A DNA stretch of 64,000 bases from CAWABB01 sp963780165 (GCA_963780165.1 CAWABB010000001.1:1240001-1304000), one strand, 5' to 3'. Counted from the first letter of the stretch, positions 23,654 to 32,800 are shown. The notes: generated from the sequence alone by a model not told the origin. A program made the numbers and translations.

Positions 23654-26600
23654 CTATTTCAGCAAGAGCATCTTCTCTGTCTGAACAAAGGACTCTGTCT
23701 GCATCGTATAGAGGTAGACACCGCTGGCAAGAGACACGCCAGACCATTGCACCGAGTAATGGCCGGGGGCTCGTTCTTCATCGACCAGCGTGGCCACCAC
23801 CTGTCCCAGGACGTTGAACACCCTGAGAAGAACATGCGAATGTCGCGGCACATCAAAGACGATATTGGTACTGGGATTGAACGGGTTTGGGTAGTTCTGT
23901 CTCAGCGCGAACTCCGAAGGAACCCCGGCGGAAGGGAGACCGTTCACCCCAGTGGTCAATTCTGAATATCTCGCCTTTGCCGCCTGCGCTGCCGCGATGA
24001 GTGCCTGTGTCCCCTTTCCGGCGACAAGTGCCATTGACACCTCCAGTGAGTCTCCCGGGTGAAGTGTATACGGACCGGTGCTCACGAGCACCCTGAAATC
24101 GTCCATCCTCGTCGGGACTGCAACGGCCCCATCGGCCATCAACAATTGCAGCCGTGCAGATTCACTGTTGTGCGCCGAGTCGCTCCACGAATTCCACCAT
24201 GTAAGCCTTGCCGGATGAGGCCCGAGAAGACAGGCTCCTACATACGTGCTGTCGTTCTTTCCGCCATCATACGTGTAGATCAGTCCGTTCGCGGTGTCAA
24301 TACCCACCAGATCCCTCCCTGCCCCATCTGACACATCAAGATCAGCAAAGAGCCCCGCGTACAGATTGGATATTGCCGGCGGACCGTTGGTCGAATTCGC
24401 ATCGTGGAATACCACCTGACGACACAGGACGAAATCGGCGTTTGGCCATGCGTCCAGTTCCTCCCGAACCACAATACTCATACCGCGCGACCAGAACGCA
24501 TAGTCTGTGTTATAGAACGAGGTCTGGACAGTCTCGAAATTCTTATCCTCCGGTGCGGAGAAATTCGTGCACGCGTGCCACTGTCCTGTCGCTCCCCCAT
24601 AGAATCCGCCGAACTGCCGGTCCGCGCCTCCGAAGCTCCCCCCCACCCAGAAGTCGGATTCGTAGATATAGTTCTTTCCCTGAGCGTTCGGCCACCGGCC
24701 GCTGGGTTTCGTGGCATCACCCAAGTTGCTGAAGAGTCCCCTGTTCGTCATGGTCACGTCGAGATTGGATGAGGTGACCCCGAAATCCTTTTTGTCGATC
24801 GGCAGCTGGAAGTTGATGATGGGAGAGATGCCGGTGTCGGCGACCGCAACTCTCTCGGCATCCTTCTCCAAGGTCGCCAGGCCGTCCGATCTGTAGTAGT
24901 ATCTGCAGGCATAGAATCCATTGTCGCAATCAACCCGGAGGGCGTAGTTTCCCGCCGGGAGAGCCAGGCTGTACGATCCGGAAATGTCGACGCCGGCCAC
25001 ATACAGGGAGCCATTGTCGGAGATAGCGTACACCGTTACGCCCGCTATGGCGGCTCCAATGGAATCATCGACAACCGACCCAGAGATCCCCGGCGCGCGC
25101 AGAAGATCGAAGTCTATGTCTCCCCGGTCTTGCCCGAGAGCGAGTCGGATGGTGTCGGCCGCTTCAAACGACGTCTTATGATCGTACCACTGCGGCGCGT
25201 AGCCCGACTGCAGTGTCGCCTTGTACACGCCGGCAGGGAGGCCGGATATCTGATACCGTCCCGAATCGTTGGTGGGTTGACCCTGATTTCCACCACCAAG
25301 CGTATCAACTGTATATACCCAAGCCCAGGGGACGGGCTTCTTCTGATCATCCCACACGTACCCCGCGACAGACGCGCCTCTTGCGAGGGAGAAATTTATG
25401 TCGCGAGTCGTGTCTTCAACCACGACACGTACTCTGGTGGCCCCGACGAACGATGGAGAGTTGTCGTACCAGACGGAGAGATAGGTATTTGCGGTAACAG
25501 ACACCAGGTAGTCCCCCGTCGGCAGCCCTCCTGACACATAGTCGCCGGAATCGTTGGAATTGCCCCAGGCTCTTGCTATGAAGCTGGTGTCATAGACCGT
25601 GATGGACGCACCGGGGATGGGGACTCCATTCCTATCTGCCACCATCCCCGCAATCGAGCCCCCTAGCGAAAGGATGAAATCGATGTTCGACGTTTCGGTC
25701 CCTTCCTGCGCACCGACCAGTGTGGCTTGAAGCGGGTCTGTCGTGTTCTGGAAGTATTGCGCAAGATATCCGGTCCCGTACGCACTCACGACGTAGGATC
25801 CGGTCTGTAATTCGCTTACGGTGTACTTTCCCAGGGCATCGGATTGACCGTATCCCCAATTCGCATACAACGTGTCATGGGCTGTGATGGTGGCGTTTGG
25901 AATCGCCCTCCCGGAATTGTCACGGACTGTCCCCGAAATCACGCCGCACGGACGGAGAGAAATATCCAGCGTGACAACCCCCCCTGCAGCGACAATCACA
26001 TTCGATGCGTAGTATCTGAAGTGGCCCGGTGCGCTCGCAGAGACCCAATAGCTGCCGTCCTTCAGCGCGACCTGGTAGAAGCCACTGTCGTCGGTGGTGC
26101 ACGAGTTGTATATGGATCCCGAGAACTGGAGCGTGGCACCGGCAACCGGATGTCCGGTGGGCAGGTCCGACACTTTCCCCGCCATCCCCCCGGTCACCTT
26201 CAGAAGTGTGAAATTGACATTCTGCGCTCCGGGAGGGACGAGTGCAGCCGAGGACTCGGCAACGAAATAGGTGAACATGTTGAGATAAGGGAAGACCGGA
26301 TAAGTGATGGGGCCCGACTGCGCGTTCCACACGGGAAGAGAATAGCTCCCATCTGCTCCTGTCAGAATGGTGTTCATCAGAGTGTCCCGGACAGTACCAA
26401 CCAGAATGCCTCCGACTCCCCCCGAGAGGTACTTGATGGTACCCGAAATGGTCGAATTTGCCTTCCTGCCTGTGAGGTTCAGATGCACCACTGCATCGGA
26501 TGGGGCGACATAGACCGCCGGAGTCATCATGTTTGTCATGTAGTCGGCAGACGGGGGTTGGACCGACGCATACCAGGTTCCGCTCGTAGCCCCGACCCTG

Positions 26601-27691
26601 AACGCACCGGACGAATCTGTAGTAGCCTGTGCACGGTAGTTCCCATTCAGGACGACAATTGCTCCAGAAATCGGTCTCCCACCGTCATCCAGATAGAACC
26701 CCTGGATGGCGGAAGGCGCTGCGAGGTACTCGAAGACCACGGCCGTTGTATCTGCTGTGAGCGATGCGAGTTGGAGGGGAGGCGGGATGTAGACACCTGC
26801 CTTCCCGAAATAGTCGTTCAGGCTGATTTGCAGCGCCGAAGTGACGAGACGATCAACCGAGATATCGACCCTCCCCGTGGAATCGGTAAAGAAGACTTCA
26901 CGGAAGGCCCCCCCCCAGACCTGGACAACAAGTGAGGGAACCGGAGGATTCGTCGTCACATGAACGACGGCAGAGGCTGGCTTCTGGCGCACAACAAGAA
27001 GAGCTGTCGATACCGACTGGAAGTCGTTCACCACATACAAGTAGGATCCCACAAGCCCCGTCAGGGAAATCCCGTTTTCTTTGAGTGTGTACTTCCCCGG
27101 CGTAAGGTCGGCGTCATACTCATCGTTGTCCATCAGGAGGATGCTTGAGCTGAGGAGCAGGTCCCCTTCACTCATAACGCCGTCGTTGTTCGCATCAAGG
27201 TAGATGAGGAGGGCGGCCGAGACGTACCCGGGGGCGAATAAAAAGCTGAGGATCTCCTTGTCTCCGACATAGACCGTATCTGCGGCCTTTCCGTTGATGA
27301 GCGCATTGCTGGCGGTGGGGAACCGGTTCATCGATTCTGGTTTCAATGAGGGGGAAAACACCGGGGCCTTCAGGAAGGGGAGGCTTCTTCCCAGGAACTC
27401 GGCCTGTCGGGGACGATTCGGTACGACCGGAGAATGTTCCTTCTGCATAGCCTGAAACTTCTCGGCTTCGTTTCTTTGCCGCTCCATCAGTTTCTGCTGC
27501 AAAGAGATTCGCTTCAGTATCTCAAATGTTCCGGGCCGTACATGAGCATCAGCCTGCTTCCTGACAGGTTGCGGAACAGCCTGCCCGGTCTTCGTTGCGA
27601 GGGTTGTTTTCTTGTCAGTGGGGATGTCCGCGAAGAGCAACATCGGGCCGGCCAGCAGGAACGCAACAAGCAGAGGCAGACTCTTCATCAT
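23654..27691 (-). CDS. Giant T9SS protein with chained carboxypeptidase-regulatory-like domains
   Basis: A 1345-residue exported protein. AGGAGAGACC precedes the ATG pair at 27691/27688, followed by a signal peptide (LLVAFLLAGPMLLFA). A Lys/Gln-rich helical stretch leads to a region with ANNDGVMSEGDLLL. Then at least seven consecutive beta-sandwich repeats follow, each with an I-S/A-G-x-V start and a G-x-Y strand: AIQGFYLDDGGRPISGA.., MAGKVSDLPTGHPVAGA.., VISGTVRDNSGRAIPNA.., SIAGMVADRNGVPIPGA.., SVAGYVWDDQKKPVPWA.., ISGSVVDDSIGAAIAGV... A folded region with NRGLFSNLGDATKPSGRW comes next, then the T9SS domain (QNYPNPFNPSTNIVF, GVYLYTM, EKMLLLK). It probably acts as a surface stalk or adhesin; no enzymatic motif is seen. 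Confidence 0.88.
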   Translation of the reverse strand: MMKSLPLLVAFLLAGPMLLFADIPTDKKTTLATKTGQAVPQPVRKQADAHVRPGTFEILKRISLQQKLMERQRNEAEKFQAMQKEHSPVVPNRPRQAEFLGRSLPFLKAPVFSPSLKPESMNRFPTASNALINGKAADTVYVGDKEILSFLFAPGYVSAALLIYLDANNDGVMSEGDLLLSSSILLMDNDEYDADLTPGKYTLKENGISLTGLVGSYLYVVNDFQSVSTALLVVRQKPASAVVHVTTNPPVPSLVVQVWGGAFREVFFTDSTGRVDISVDRLVTSALQISLNDYFGKAGVYIPPPLQLASLTADTTAVVFEYLAAPSAIQGFYLDDGGRPISGAIVVLNGNYRAQATTDSSGAFRVGATSGTWYASVQPPSADYMTNMMTPAVYVAPSDAVVHLNLTGRKANSTISGTIKYLSGGVGGILVGTVRDTLMNTILTGADGSYSLPVWNAQSGPITYPVFPYLNMFTYFVAESSAALVPPGAQNVNFTLLKVTGGMAGKVSDLPTGHPVAGATLQFSGSIYNSCTTDDSGFYQVALKDGSYWVSASAPGHFRYYASNVIVAAGGVVTLDISLRPCGVISGTVRDNSGRAIPNATITAHDTLYANWGYGQSDALGKYTVSELQTGSYVVSAYGTGYLAQYFQNTTDPLQATLVGAQEGTETSNIDFILSLGGSIAGMVADRNGVPIPGASITVYDTSFIARAWGNSNDSGDYVSGGLPTGDYLVSVTANTYLSVWYDNSPSFVGATRVRVVVEDTTRDINFSLARGASVAGYVWDDQKKPVPWAWVYTVDTLGGGNQGQPTNDSGRYQISGLPAGVYKATLQSGYAPQWYDHKTSFEAADTIRLALGQDRGDIDFDLLRAPGISGSVVDDSIGAAIAGVTVYAISDNGSLYVAGVDISGSYSLALPAGNYALRVDCDNGFYACRYYYRSDGLATLEKDAERVAVADTGISPIINFQLPIDKKDFGVTSSNLDVTMTNRGLFSNLGDATKPSGRWPNAQGKNYIYESDFWVGGSFGGADRQFGGFYGGATGQWHACTNFSAPEDKNFETVQTSFYNTDYAFWSRGMSIVVREELDAWPNADFVLCRQVVFHDANSTNGPPAISNLYAGLFADLDVSDGAGRDLVGIDTANGLIYTYDGGKNDSTYVGACLLGPHPARLTWWNSWSDSAHNSESARLQLLMADGAVAVPTRMDDFRVLVSTGPYTLHPGDSLEVSMALVAGKGTQALIAAAQAAKARYSELTTGVNGLPSAGVPSEFALRQNYPNPFNPSTNIVFDVPRHSHVLLRVFNVLGQVVATLVDEERAPGHYSVQWSGVSLASGVYLYTMQTESFVQTEKMLLLK

Positions 27692-27793
27692 GGTCTCTCC
27701 TATGAGTTTCAGGCCAGGGGCCTGGCTGGCAAACAAAGAGAAAAGAATCGCGGAATGGCATCCAAGACCGGTTCTGCTGTGCCTCAGCCTTCC

Positions 27794-28078
27794 CTATCGC
27801 CAACTTCCCGTTTGCATCGTAGATGTGCGTGCCGCGGCGAGAATCCACCCATTGACGCTCGCAAGGAGTGTGTTAGCACCAGCCTGGACGTCGACGGGTA
27901 ATCTATGCCGGGATGCTTCCGCGGAATCGAGAGATGCCCTACGGGGGACATTCGTGCCAATTGCGGGAATGTGTGAAACCTCCCCGTTGCGAGGAGCGTT
28001 CGGTGGAATGGGTCGGGCAATCGCACAAGGGCCAAGCAGAGCAACTACGAGTGCGAGACTAAGAAACTGTGGGGCCAT
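27794..28078 (-). CDS. Small exported protein, possibly frameshifted
   Basis: A 94-residue frame with an excellent Shine-Dalgarno (GGAGGGGAGG) and signal peptide (MAPQFLSLALVVALLGPCAI). The mature part runs to ASVNGWILAAARTSTMQTG and stops. In another frame over the same bases the sequence reads GTHIYDANGKLAIGKAEA, which looks more protein-like than the annotated C-terminus, so a frameshift at about 27840 is possible. The function is unknown. It is upstream of the giant T9SS gene on the same strand, and a 16-base palindrome lies 23 bases before its start. Confidence 0.45.
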   Translation of the reverse strand: MAPQFLSLALVVALLGPCAIARPIPPNAPRNGEVSHIPAIGTNVPRRASLDSAEASRHRLPVDVQAGANTLLASVNGWILAAARTSTMQTGSWR

Positions 28079-28100
28079 CCTCCCCTCCGCGTGTGTCTGC

Positions 28101-28116
28101 GTGGTATGAATACCAC
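28101..28116. promoter_or_regulatory. 16-base palindrome upstream of the small exported gene
   Basis: GTGGTATGAATACCAC has perfect 7-bp arms and a 2-base centre, and lies 23-38 bases before the leftward start at 28078. This is an operator-like position. Confidence 0.4.
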
Positions 28117-28232
28117 TGACGGGAGGGAGGACTCGGTGGGTCGTCGGGTGGGGCGATAGAACGGAAACGCTCGGCGGCTCGCTGACTCCTGCATCAAGTC
28201 AGGTCGACCTATGCGATTGGCGAACCTACCCG

Positions 28233-28256
28233 TTTAGTTGATTAATGTCAACTAAA
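28233..28256. promoter_or_regulatory. Operator-like dyad TTTAGTTGA-N6-TCAACTAAA
   Basis: Perfect 9-bp arms with a 6-base AT-rich centre. The TAGTTGA/TCAACTA shape is similar to MarR-family operators, but no regulator gene is nearby. It sits 155 bases upstream of the small exported gene and 145 bases beyond the DedA remnant's stop. Confidence 0.45.
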
Positions 28257-28400
28257 TTCGTAAAACCAGAGGCAAACAGGGGTCCTGGAGATCCCTGATG
28301 GTCTTCTTGGTACGCTGAAAGGAGCAATGCGGGCACCCACGAGTCAGGTAAGGTCATGAGCCAGGGTCGGGGAACAGACAACATAGGGTGCGAAGGACGG

Positions 28401-28595
28401 TCAGCGAGCAGAAGGACGGCGATACGGAACATACCCACCGGCGGAGAGCGCGGCAAGCACAAGGATCGTCAGTGCGGCGGGGCGCACTATCTGTGGGAAT
28501 GCAGCCCATCCCTCGCCGAGATAGAACCCTGCTCCCATGAAACACGCCGACCAGATTGCGGCTCCGGCGTAGGCGTACCCGGCGAAAAGGGTGTT
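28401..28595 (-). pseudogene. DedA-family C-terminal remnant
   Basis: A 64-codon open frame without a start reads as the end of a DedA/SNARE-associated membrane protein: FAGYAYAGAAIWSACFMGAG, then FYLGEGW, then a hydrophobic helix PAALTILVLAALSAGGYVPY and basic tail RRPSAR. Intact DedA proteins are about 200 residues, so roughly the first two thirds are missing. The frame is closed by TGA at 28596-28598 just where the family sequence stops, 70 bases from the divergent creatininase gene. Identification is by pattern only. Confidence 0.6.
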
Positions 28596-28668
28596 TCAGT
28601 TCGTCTGAGGTTTCTCTACCTTCTCCTGTCTCATCTCGCCTACCTTACCGCCCCGCACAGGGAGAATT

Positions 28669-29436
28669 ATGCACCCGCAACCATACGTTCTGTCGACCAC
28701 GCCGTGGAAACTGGTTCGTGAAACGCGGTACGACCTCGCGATCCTCCCATGGGGAGCCTGTGAAGCTCACAACTATCATCTCCCGTTCGGCACCGATAAC
28801 TTCGAGTCCGACTACATCGCAGCGGAGTCGGCAAGACTCGCATGGCAGACCGGCGCACGGGTGGCTGTTCTTCCAACAATCCCGTTCGGCGTCAACACAG
28901 GCCAACGTGACATCCCTCTGACGATCAATATGAACCCGAGCACGCAGGCCGCTGTCCTCGGGGACGTCGTCACATCTCTTCTTGGCCACGGCGTTCGCAA
29001 GCTCGTCATCCTGAACAGCCACGGTGGAAATGATTTCAAACAAATGATCCGCGAGCTTCAAGGCACGAAGCCCGACATGTTCATGTGCACGATCAACTGG
29101 TGGCAGATCCTTCCACAGAAGGAGTTCTTCGACCACCAGGACGATCACGCCGGGGAGATGGAAACGAGCATCATGCTTGCCCTCAGACCGGATCTTGTCC
29201 TCCCCTTGAACGAAGCGGGCTCAGGAACGGCAAGGTCCTTCACGCTGAAGGGACTCCGGGAAAAGTGGGCCTGGGCGCCGCGGTCGTGGACAAAGACGAC
29301 CGACGATACGGGTGTGGGAAATCCTGCCGCAGCCACCGCCGAAAAGGGGAAGCGCTTCCTGGAGGCCGTCACCGTCACGATCGGCAGTTTTCTCGTCGAC
29401 CTGGCGAAGGCAGACCCCAACAACCTCTACGCGTGA
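28669..29436 (+). CDS. Creatininase-family amidohydrolase
   Basis: A 255-residue cytoplasmic metal-dependent hydrolase of the creatininase/FAPy-deformylase superfamily, which opens cyclic amides or removes formyl groups. Visible metal-site motifs are LPWGACEAHNYHLPFGTDNF (Glu, His, Asp ligands), ILNSHGGND and DDHAGEMETSIML. GGGAGAA lies directly before the ATG. It stands alone on the plus strand between the DedA remnant and a leftward tyrosine phenol-lyase gene. The exact substrate cannot be read from sequence; members act on creatinine, riboflavin precursors or mycofactocin peptides. Confidence 0.9.
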   Translation: MHPQPYVLSTTPWKLVRETRYDLAILPWGACEAHNYHLPFGTDNFESDYIAAESARLAWQTGARVAVLPTIPFGVNTGQRDIPLTINMNPSTQAAVLGDVVTSLLGHGVRKLVILNSHGGNDFKQMIRELQGTKPDMFMCTINWWQILPQKEFFDHQDDHAGEMETSIMLALRPDLVLPLNEAGSGTARSFTLKGLREKWAWAPRSWTKTTDDTGVGNPAAATAEKGKRFLEAVTVTIGSFLVDLAKADPNNLYA

Positions 29437-29553
29437 CCCCGTTCCGGGTGATGTCGCTCGAAGCGATCGAAGTGTAGCCAAATGGCACTTCAAAAAATGC
29501 GCCCGGAGTATACACCGAAGGAAAATCAGGCGCAGGAGATCCCGGAAATGCGA

Positions 29554-29574
29554 AGGGGGCCTTTCGGCCCCCCT
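29554..29574. terminator. Hairpin between convergent genes
   Basis: AGGGGGCC and GGCCCCC flank a TTTC loop between the ends of the creatininase gene (29436) and tpl (29599). T runs are short, so bidirectional attenuation is likely rather than certain. Confidence 0.6.
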
Positions 29575-29598
29575 CAACACACCGGGCAACTGCCCTTC

Positions 29599-31011
29599 CT
29601 ACAAGCGTTCGTACCTGGCCTGGAAGAACCTCAGGTACTTCGGTTCATACACCATCTTTAGCCCCCGCGTCTTTTCGCGCTGTTCATATGCCGCGCGGAC
29701 CGATTCAGCAACGACATCCATGTGCGCCTGTGTATAGACGCGCCTCGGGATGGTGAGCCGCGTGAGCTCGAGTTTCGGGTAGTAGTGATCGCCGGTCTTA
29801 GGGTCGCGTCCGGCACTCGCAATTCCGCGTTCCATCGAACGGATTCCCGAATCCAGATACAGCTCCGCCGCCAGGGTCTGCGCCGGAAACTGGTCCTGCC
29901 GCAGATGCTGGTAGAACGCCCGTGCGTCCAGGAAGATCGCATGTCCCCCAATCGGCAGGACCATAGGGATCCCCCAGTGCGCAAGAAGCTCTCCGAGGTA
30001 TCGTACCTGGCCGATCCGTGAACGCACGTGATCGTCCTGAACAGACTCTACGATACCGATGGCCATGGCTTCCATATCCCGCCCGGCAAGACCGCCGTAG
30101 GTGTGAAGGCCCTCGTAGACCACCACCATATTCCGAAGTTCCTCGAACAGCGTCCATTCGTTGACAGCGAGCCAGCCGCCGATGTTGACCAGACTGTCTT
30201 TCTTTGCACTCATCCACGCACCGTCTGTATAGCCGCAGAACTCCTTCAGGATTTGAGCCACGGACCGGTTGGCAAACCCTTCCTCCCTCTCCTGGATGAA
30301 GAAGGCGTTCTCGACCATGCGCGTCGCATCAAGGTACACCTTGATGCCATGCTTGTCGGCGAACGCGCGCAGGGCCTTCACATTCGCCATACTCACCGGT
30401 TGGCCGCCGGCCATGTTCACTGTGCCGGCAAGACTGATGTAGGCAACCTTCGCCGCCCCTTCTCGCCTGACGAGCGCTTCCACCTTTTCGAGATCCACAT
30501 TTCCCTTGAACGGGTGCGTATTCTGCGGATCATGCGCATCATCAATAATGACATCGACGAAAATGCCTCCCGCAAGCTCCTGATGCAGGCGGGTGGTGGT
30601 GAAGTACATATTCCCTGCGATGTACTGGCCCGGCTTGATCGCCGCACGGCTGATCAGATGTTCCGCGCCGCGACCCTGGTGGGTGGGAATGATGTGCTTG
30701 TACCCGTAGTATTTCTGTACCGCCTCTTCCAGGCTATAGAAATTCCGGCTGCCCGCGTACGCCTCGTCACCGAGCAGCATGCCGGCCCACTGGCGGTCAC
30801 TCATCGCGCTGGTCCCACTGTCGGTGAGCAGATCGATGTAGACGTCTTCCGACTTCAGGAGAAACGTATTGTAGCCTGCCTCCTCCAGCGCGCGTTCGCG
30901 GTGCTCGCGGTCGACCATGCGAAGCGGCTCGACCATTTTGATCTTCCAGGGTTCGGCCCATGACCGACGGCCAAACTGTTGGCCCATCGTCCTTAGCTGC
31001 GACTCGCTCAT
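29599..31011 (-). CDS. tpl: Tyrosine phenol-lyase (beta-tyrosinase)
   Basis: A 470-residue PLP enzyme that splits L-tyrosine into phenol, pyruvate and ammonia (reversible). The sequence follows TPL over its whole length: NTFLLKSEDVYIDLLTDSGT, AMSDRQWAGMLLGDEAYAGS, PTHQGRGAEHL, the PLP-lysine region MSAKKDSLVNIGG, TYGGLAGRDMEAMA and LTIPRRVYTQAHMDVV. The SMERG segment carries the arginine that binds the tyrosine hydroxyl in TPL; tryptophanases have a different residue there, so TPL is favoured over TnaA. GGAGG lies 11 bases before the ATG at 31011; an upstream in-frame TTG overlaps that site. It converges with the creatininase gene. No tyrosine permease or TyrR-like gene is adjacent. Confidence 0.93.
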   Translation of the reverse strand: MSESQLRTMGQQFGRRSWAEPWKIKMVEPLRMVDREHRERALEEAGYNTFLLKSEDVYIDLLTDSGTSAMSDRQWAGMLLGDEAYAGSRNFYSLEEAVQKYYGYKHIIPTHQGRGAEHLISRAAIKPGQYIAGNMYFTTTRLHQELAGGIFVDVIIDDAHDPQNTHPFKGNVDLEKVEALVRREGAAKVAYISLAGTVNMAGGQPVSMANVKALRAFADKHGIKVYLDATRMVENAFFIQEREEGFANRSVAQILKEFCGYTDGAWMSAKKDSLVNIGGWLAVNEWTLFEELRNMVVVYEGLHTYGGLAGRDMEAMAIGIVESVQDDHVRSRIGQVRYLGELLAHWGIPMVLPIGGHAIFLDARAFYQHLRQDQFPAQTLAAELYLDSGIRSMERGIASAGRDPKTGDHYYPKLELTRLTIPRRVYTQAHMDVVAESVRAAYEQREKTRGLKMVYEPKYLRFFQARYERL

Positions 31012-31143
31012 GTCAGAGTATGCCTCCAATCTTCACTATGGCAGAAAAGAATACGACAAGATACCGCGATCCGCAGGAACAATCAACGCTCGCCCCTCCT
31101 GCTCCTTCGGCTCCGATTGTGCTGACCGGACAGGCTACCCCCG

Positions 31144-31171
31144 AAAAAAAACCCGGGCATCTCTGCCCGGG
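31144..31171 (-). terminator. Strong terminator after the Ig-like T9SS gene
   Basis: CCCGGGCA and TGCCCGGG pair around TCTC; on the minus strand the stem is followed by eight T residues. It is 67 bases beyond the stop of the gene ending at 31238 and ahead of tpl, so it separates their transcripts. Confidence 0.85.
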
Positions 31172-31237
31172 CCGGGAGATCGACCCATCAGGGGTTTTCT
31201 CTGGTCGGTATCGCCTGATACCTTTGGAACGTACCGT

Positions 31238-32800
31238 CTACTTCAACAGCAAGAGACTCTTTGTCAGCACAAGATCACCCGCTCCGCTCTTCGAGTCGCG
31301 CCCCATGGCGGAGTCCAGGGGGCGGACCTGCAACCTGTAGAAGTACACTCCTGAGGAGAGCGTCGATCCGTCAAACCGCACCTCGTGGTGCCCTGCCGCT
31401 TGTGCCTCATCCACCAGATCTGCCACACGCTGACCCAGGGAGTTGAAAACCACAAGCTTCACCGCTGCCGCTTCCGGCAACGCATACCGGATTGTCGTTG
31501 CGGGATTGAACGGGTTCGGGAAGTTCTGCGCAAGCGCATACGATGTGGGGAGCGCAGCTGGACCTTCCTCCTCAACACCGGTCACATTGATGATCTCCCC
31601 CGTCGTGGCGCTTGCAAGGAACATCTTCCACGCCACGGAGTAGCTGCTGTCCCTCGTGACCTGGACCTGGAACGTGTACTGAAGTCCCCAGTAGTCCTGG
31701 CTGGTATCTGACACCATCCAGCTGAATTCAGAGTTGTGAAGCGCACCGAGTCGGGCATAGGCGTTAAAGTAGCTGCCTGCGACCGGAGGAGCCTGCCTGC
31801 GAAACTCCTTCCCCCCCATCCGTTCCGCGCGCGCAACGACCGAATCCAGCAGGGCTGCGGAGGCGAGGCCTGTGTAGGGACGTGAATAGTTGGCCCCATA
31901 GTTCCAGATTGACATGGTGTCGTACTGTGTCCCGAACGCCTCCATCCATATCTCCGTGAGGACCTCGCTTCCAGGGACAGTGTACATCGCGTCGAACTCC
32001 TTTGCGGCGCCGGTGGAATCAACCTGCCATCCGTAGAACTGACGGAGTTCATGGTTTGGAGGAAGGAGCTCCGATGCCTTTGCAGAAATGGCATCACGTG
32101 CCGCGGCGAAACGGACCGGCTCATACGTGAAGAACTGCATATTGAATCCGGTGACGTCAGCTCCGCTCACTATCACACTATCGCCGAAAGCAAGCGGGTC
32201 CCCCTCGCTCGGGTCGATCACGCCGTTCAGATCAGCGTCTTTCGCGGCGATGGGATACCACGTCCCGTTAGCAACGTACGGGATGGTGAACTGTCCCAGG
32301 GCATCTGTCACTGCCGCCCCGACAAAGGCGGGGTCGCTGCCGGAAAACGGGGTCGCTCCCAGTCCGACAATCGCATTATCGGGCGTCACCGGGCTACCGC
32401 CGCTGAAGATCGTTCCGCTTACAGAGTGGAGATCCGTCGGAAACGCTGCCCCTGTGGTCCAGTAGAAACAGTACGGAACGGGGAACCCTCCGCCGGCGGC
32501 GGGTTTCGCGCTGTGGATCAGGAGAAAATAGACGGTCGAAGGCTCGAGAACGACCGAGAAGGAAATCGTCCGGCGGTCGGTGCTCCACCATTGGCCCAGG
32601 AGCGTGGTGACGTTGGTGAAATAGTTTTCACCCGGGGCGAATGAAAGTGTCGTATCGACTTCTCCGCTGAATGTCACGCTGATCGTTGCCTCAAGGGGAA
32701 CGCTGGTCGAGTTGTGAGCCGGGGTTGTACTGATGACGCTTACCTGCCCGGAAGCCACGGAGGCTACCAGGAGGAACAGGACTATGGTACAGAGACGCAT
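31238..32800 (-). CDS. T9SS-secreted protein with Big_5 Ig-like domain
   Basis: A 520-residue exported protein; the start at 32800 follows GAGGG and gives a signal peptide (MRLCTIVLFLLVASVASGQ). Residues ~20-125 form a Big_5/SbsA-type Ig-like domain (ISTTPAHNSTSVPLEATISV). A carboxypeptidase-regulatory-like domain with an EF-hand-like acid loop comes next (DADLNGVIDPSEGDPLAFGD). A central domain holds a WDYWGLQYTFQV-like strand. The T9SS domain is at the end (QNFPNPFNPATTIRY, GVYFYRL). Its sorting domain carries an extra loop before the last strand (RPLDSAMGRDSKSGAGD), found also in the proteins ending at 34965 and, more divergently, 41926. No enzyme motif was found. Confidence 0.85.
   Translation of the reverse strand: MRLCTIVLFLLVASVASGQVSVISTTPAHNSTSVPLEATISVTFSGEVDTTLSFAPGENYFTNVTTLLGQWWSTDRRTISFSVVLEPSTVYFLLIHSAKPAAGGGFPVPYCFYWTTGAAFPTDLHSVSGTIFSGGSPVTPDNAIVGLGATPFSGSDPAFVGAAVTDALGQFTIPYVANGTWYPIAAKDADLNGVIDPSEGDPLAFGDSVIVSGADVTGFNMQFFTYEPVRFAAARDAISAKASELLPPNHELRQFYGWQVDSTGAAKEFDAMYTVPGSEVLTEIWMEAFGTQYDTMSIWNYGANYSRPYTGLASAALLDSVVARAERMGGKEFRRQAPPVAGSYFNAYARLGALHNSEFSWMVSDTSQDYWGLQYTFQVQVTRDSSYSVAWKMFLASATTGEIINVTGVEEEGPAALPTSYALAQNFPNPFNPATTIRYALPEAAAVKLVVFNSLGQRVADLVDEAQAAGHHEVRFDGSTLSSGVYFYRLQVRPLDSAMGRDSKSGAGDLVLTKSLLLLK
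31315..31363. repeat. 49-base exact repeat within a T9SS sorting domain (copy A)
   Basis: These 49 bases are identical to 35041-35089, and the similarity extends well to both sides. Both copies encode the same part of the T9SS sorting domain (SSGVYFYRLQVRPL) in two otherwise unrelated proteins. Confidence 0.9.

Larger units (their letters stand above)
28079..28400. other. Intergenic region with two palindromes, no gene
   Basis: Apart from the operator-like sites at 28101-28116 and 28233-28256, nothing recognisable was found between the small exported protein and the DedA remnant. Confidence 0.45.

Noticed and set aside
25844..26935. 363-codon plus-strand frame
   Set aside because: Antisense to the giant T9SS gene; composition (Arg/Cys/Gly) and lack of any domain mark it as a shadow.
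29599..31011. Tryptophanase (tnaA)
   Set aside because: The sequence follows TPL at the SMERG and GRDMEAMA segments, which differ in tryptophanases.
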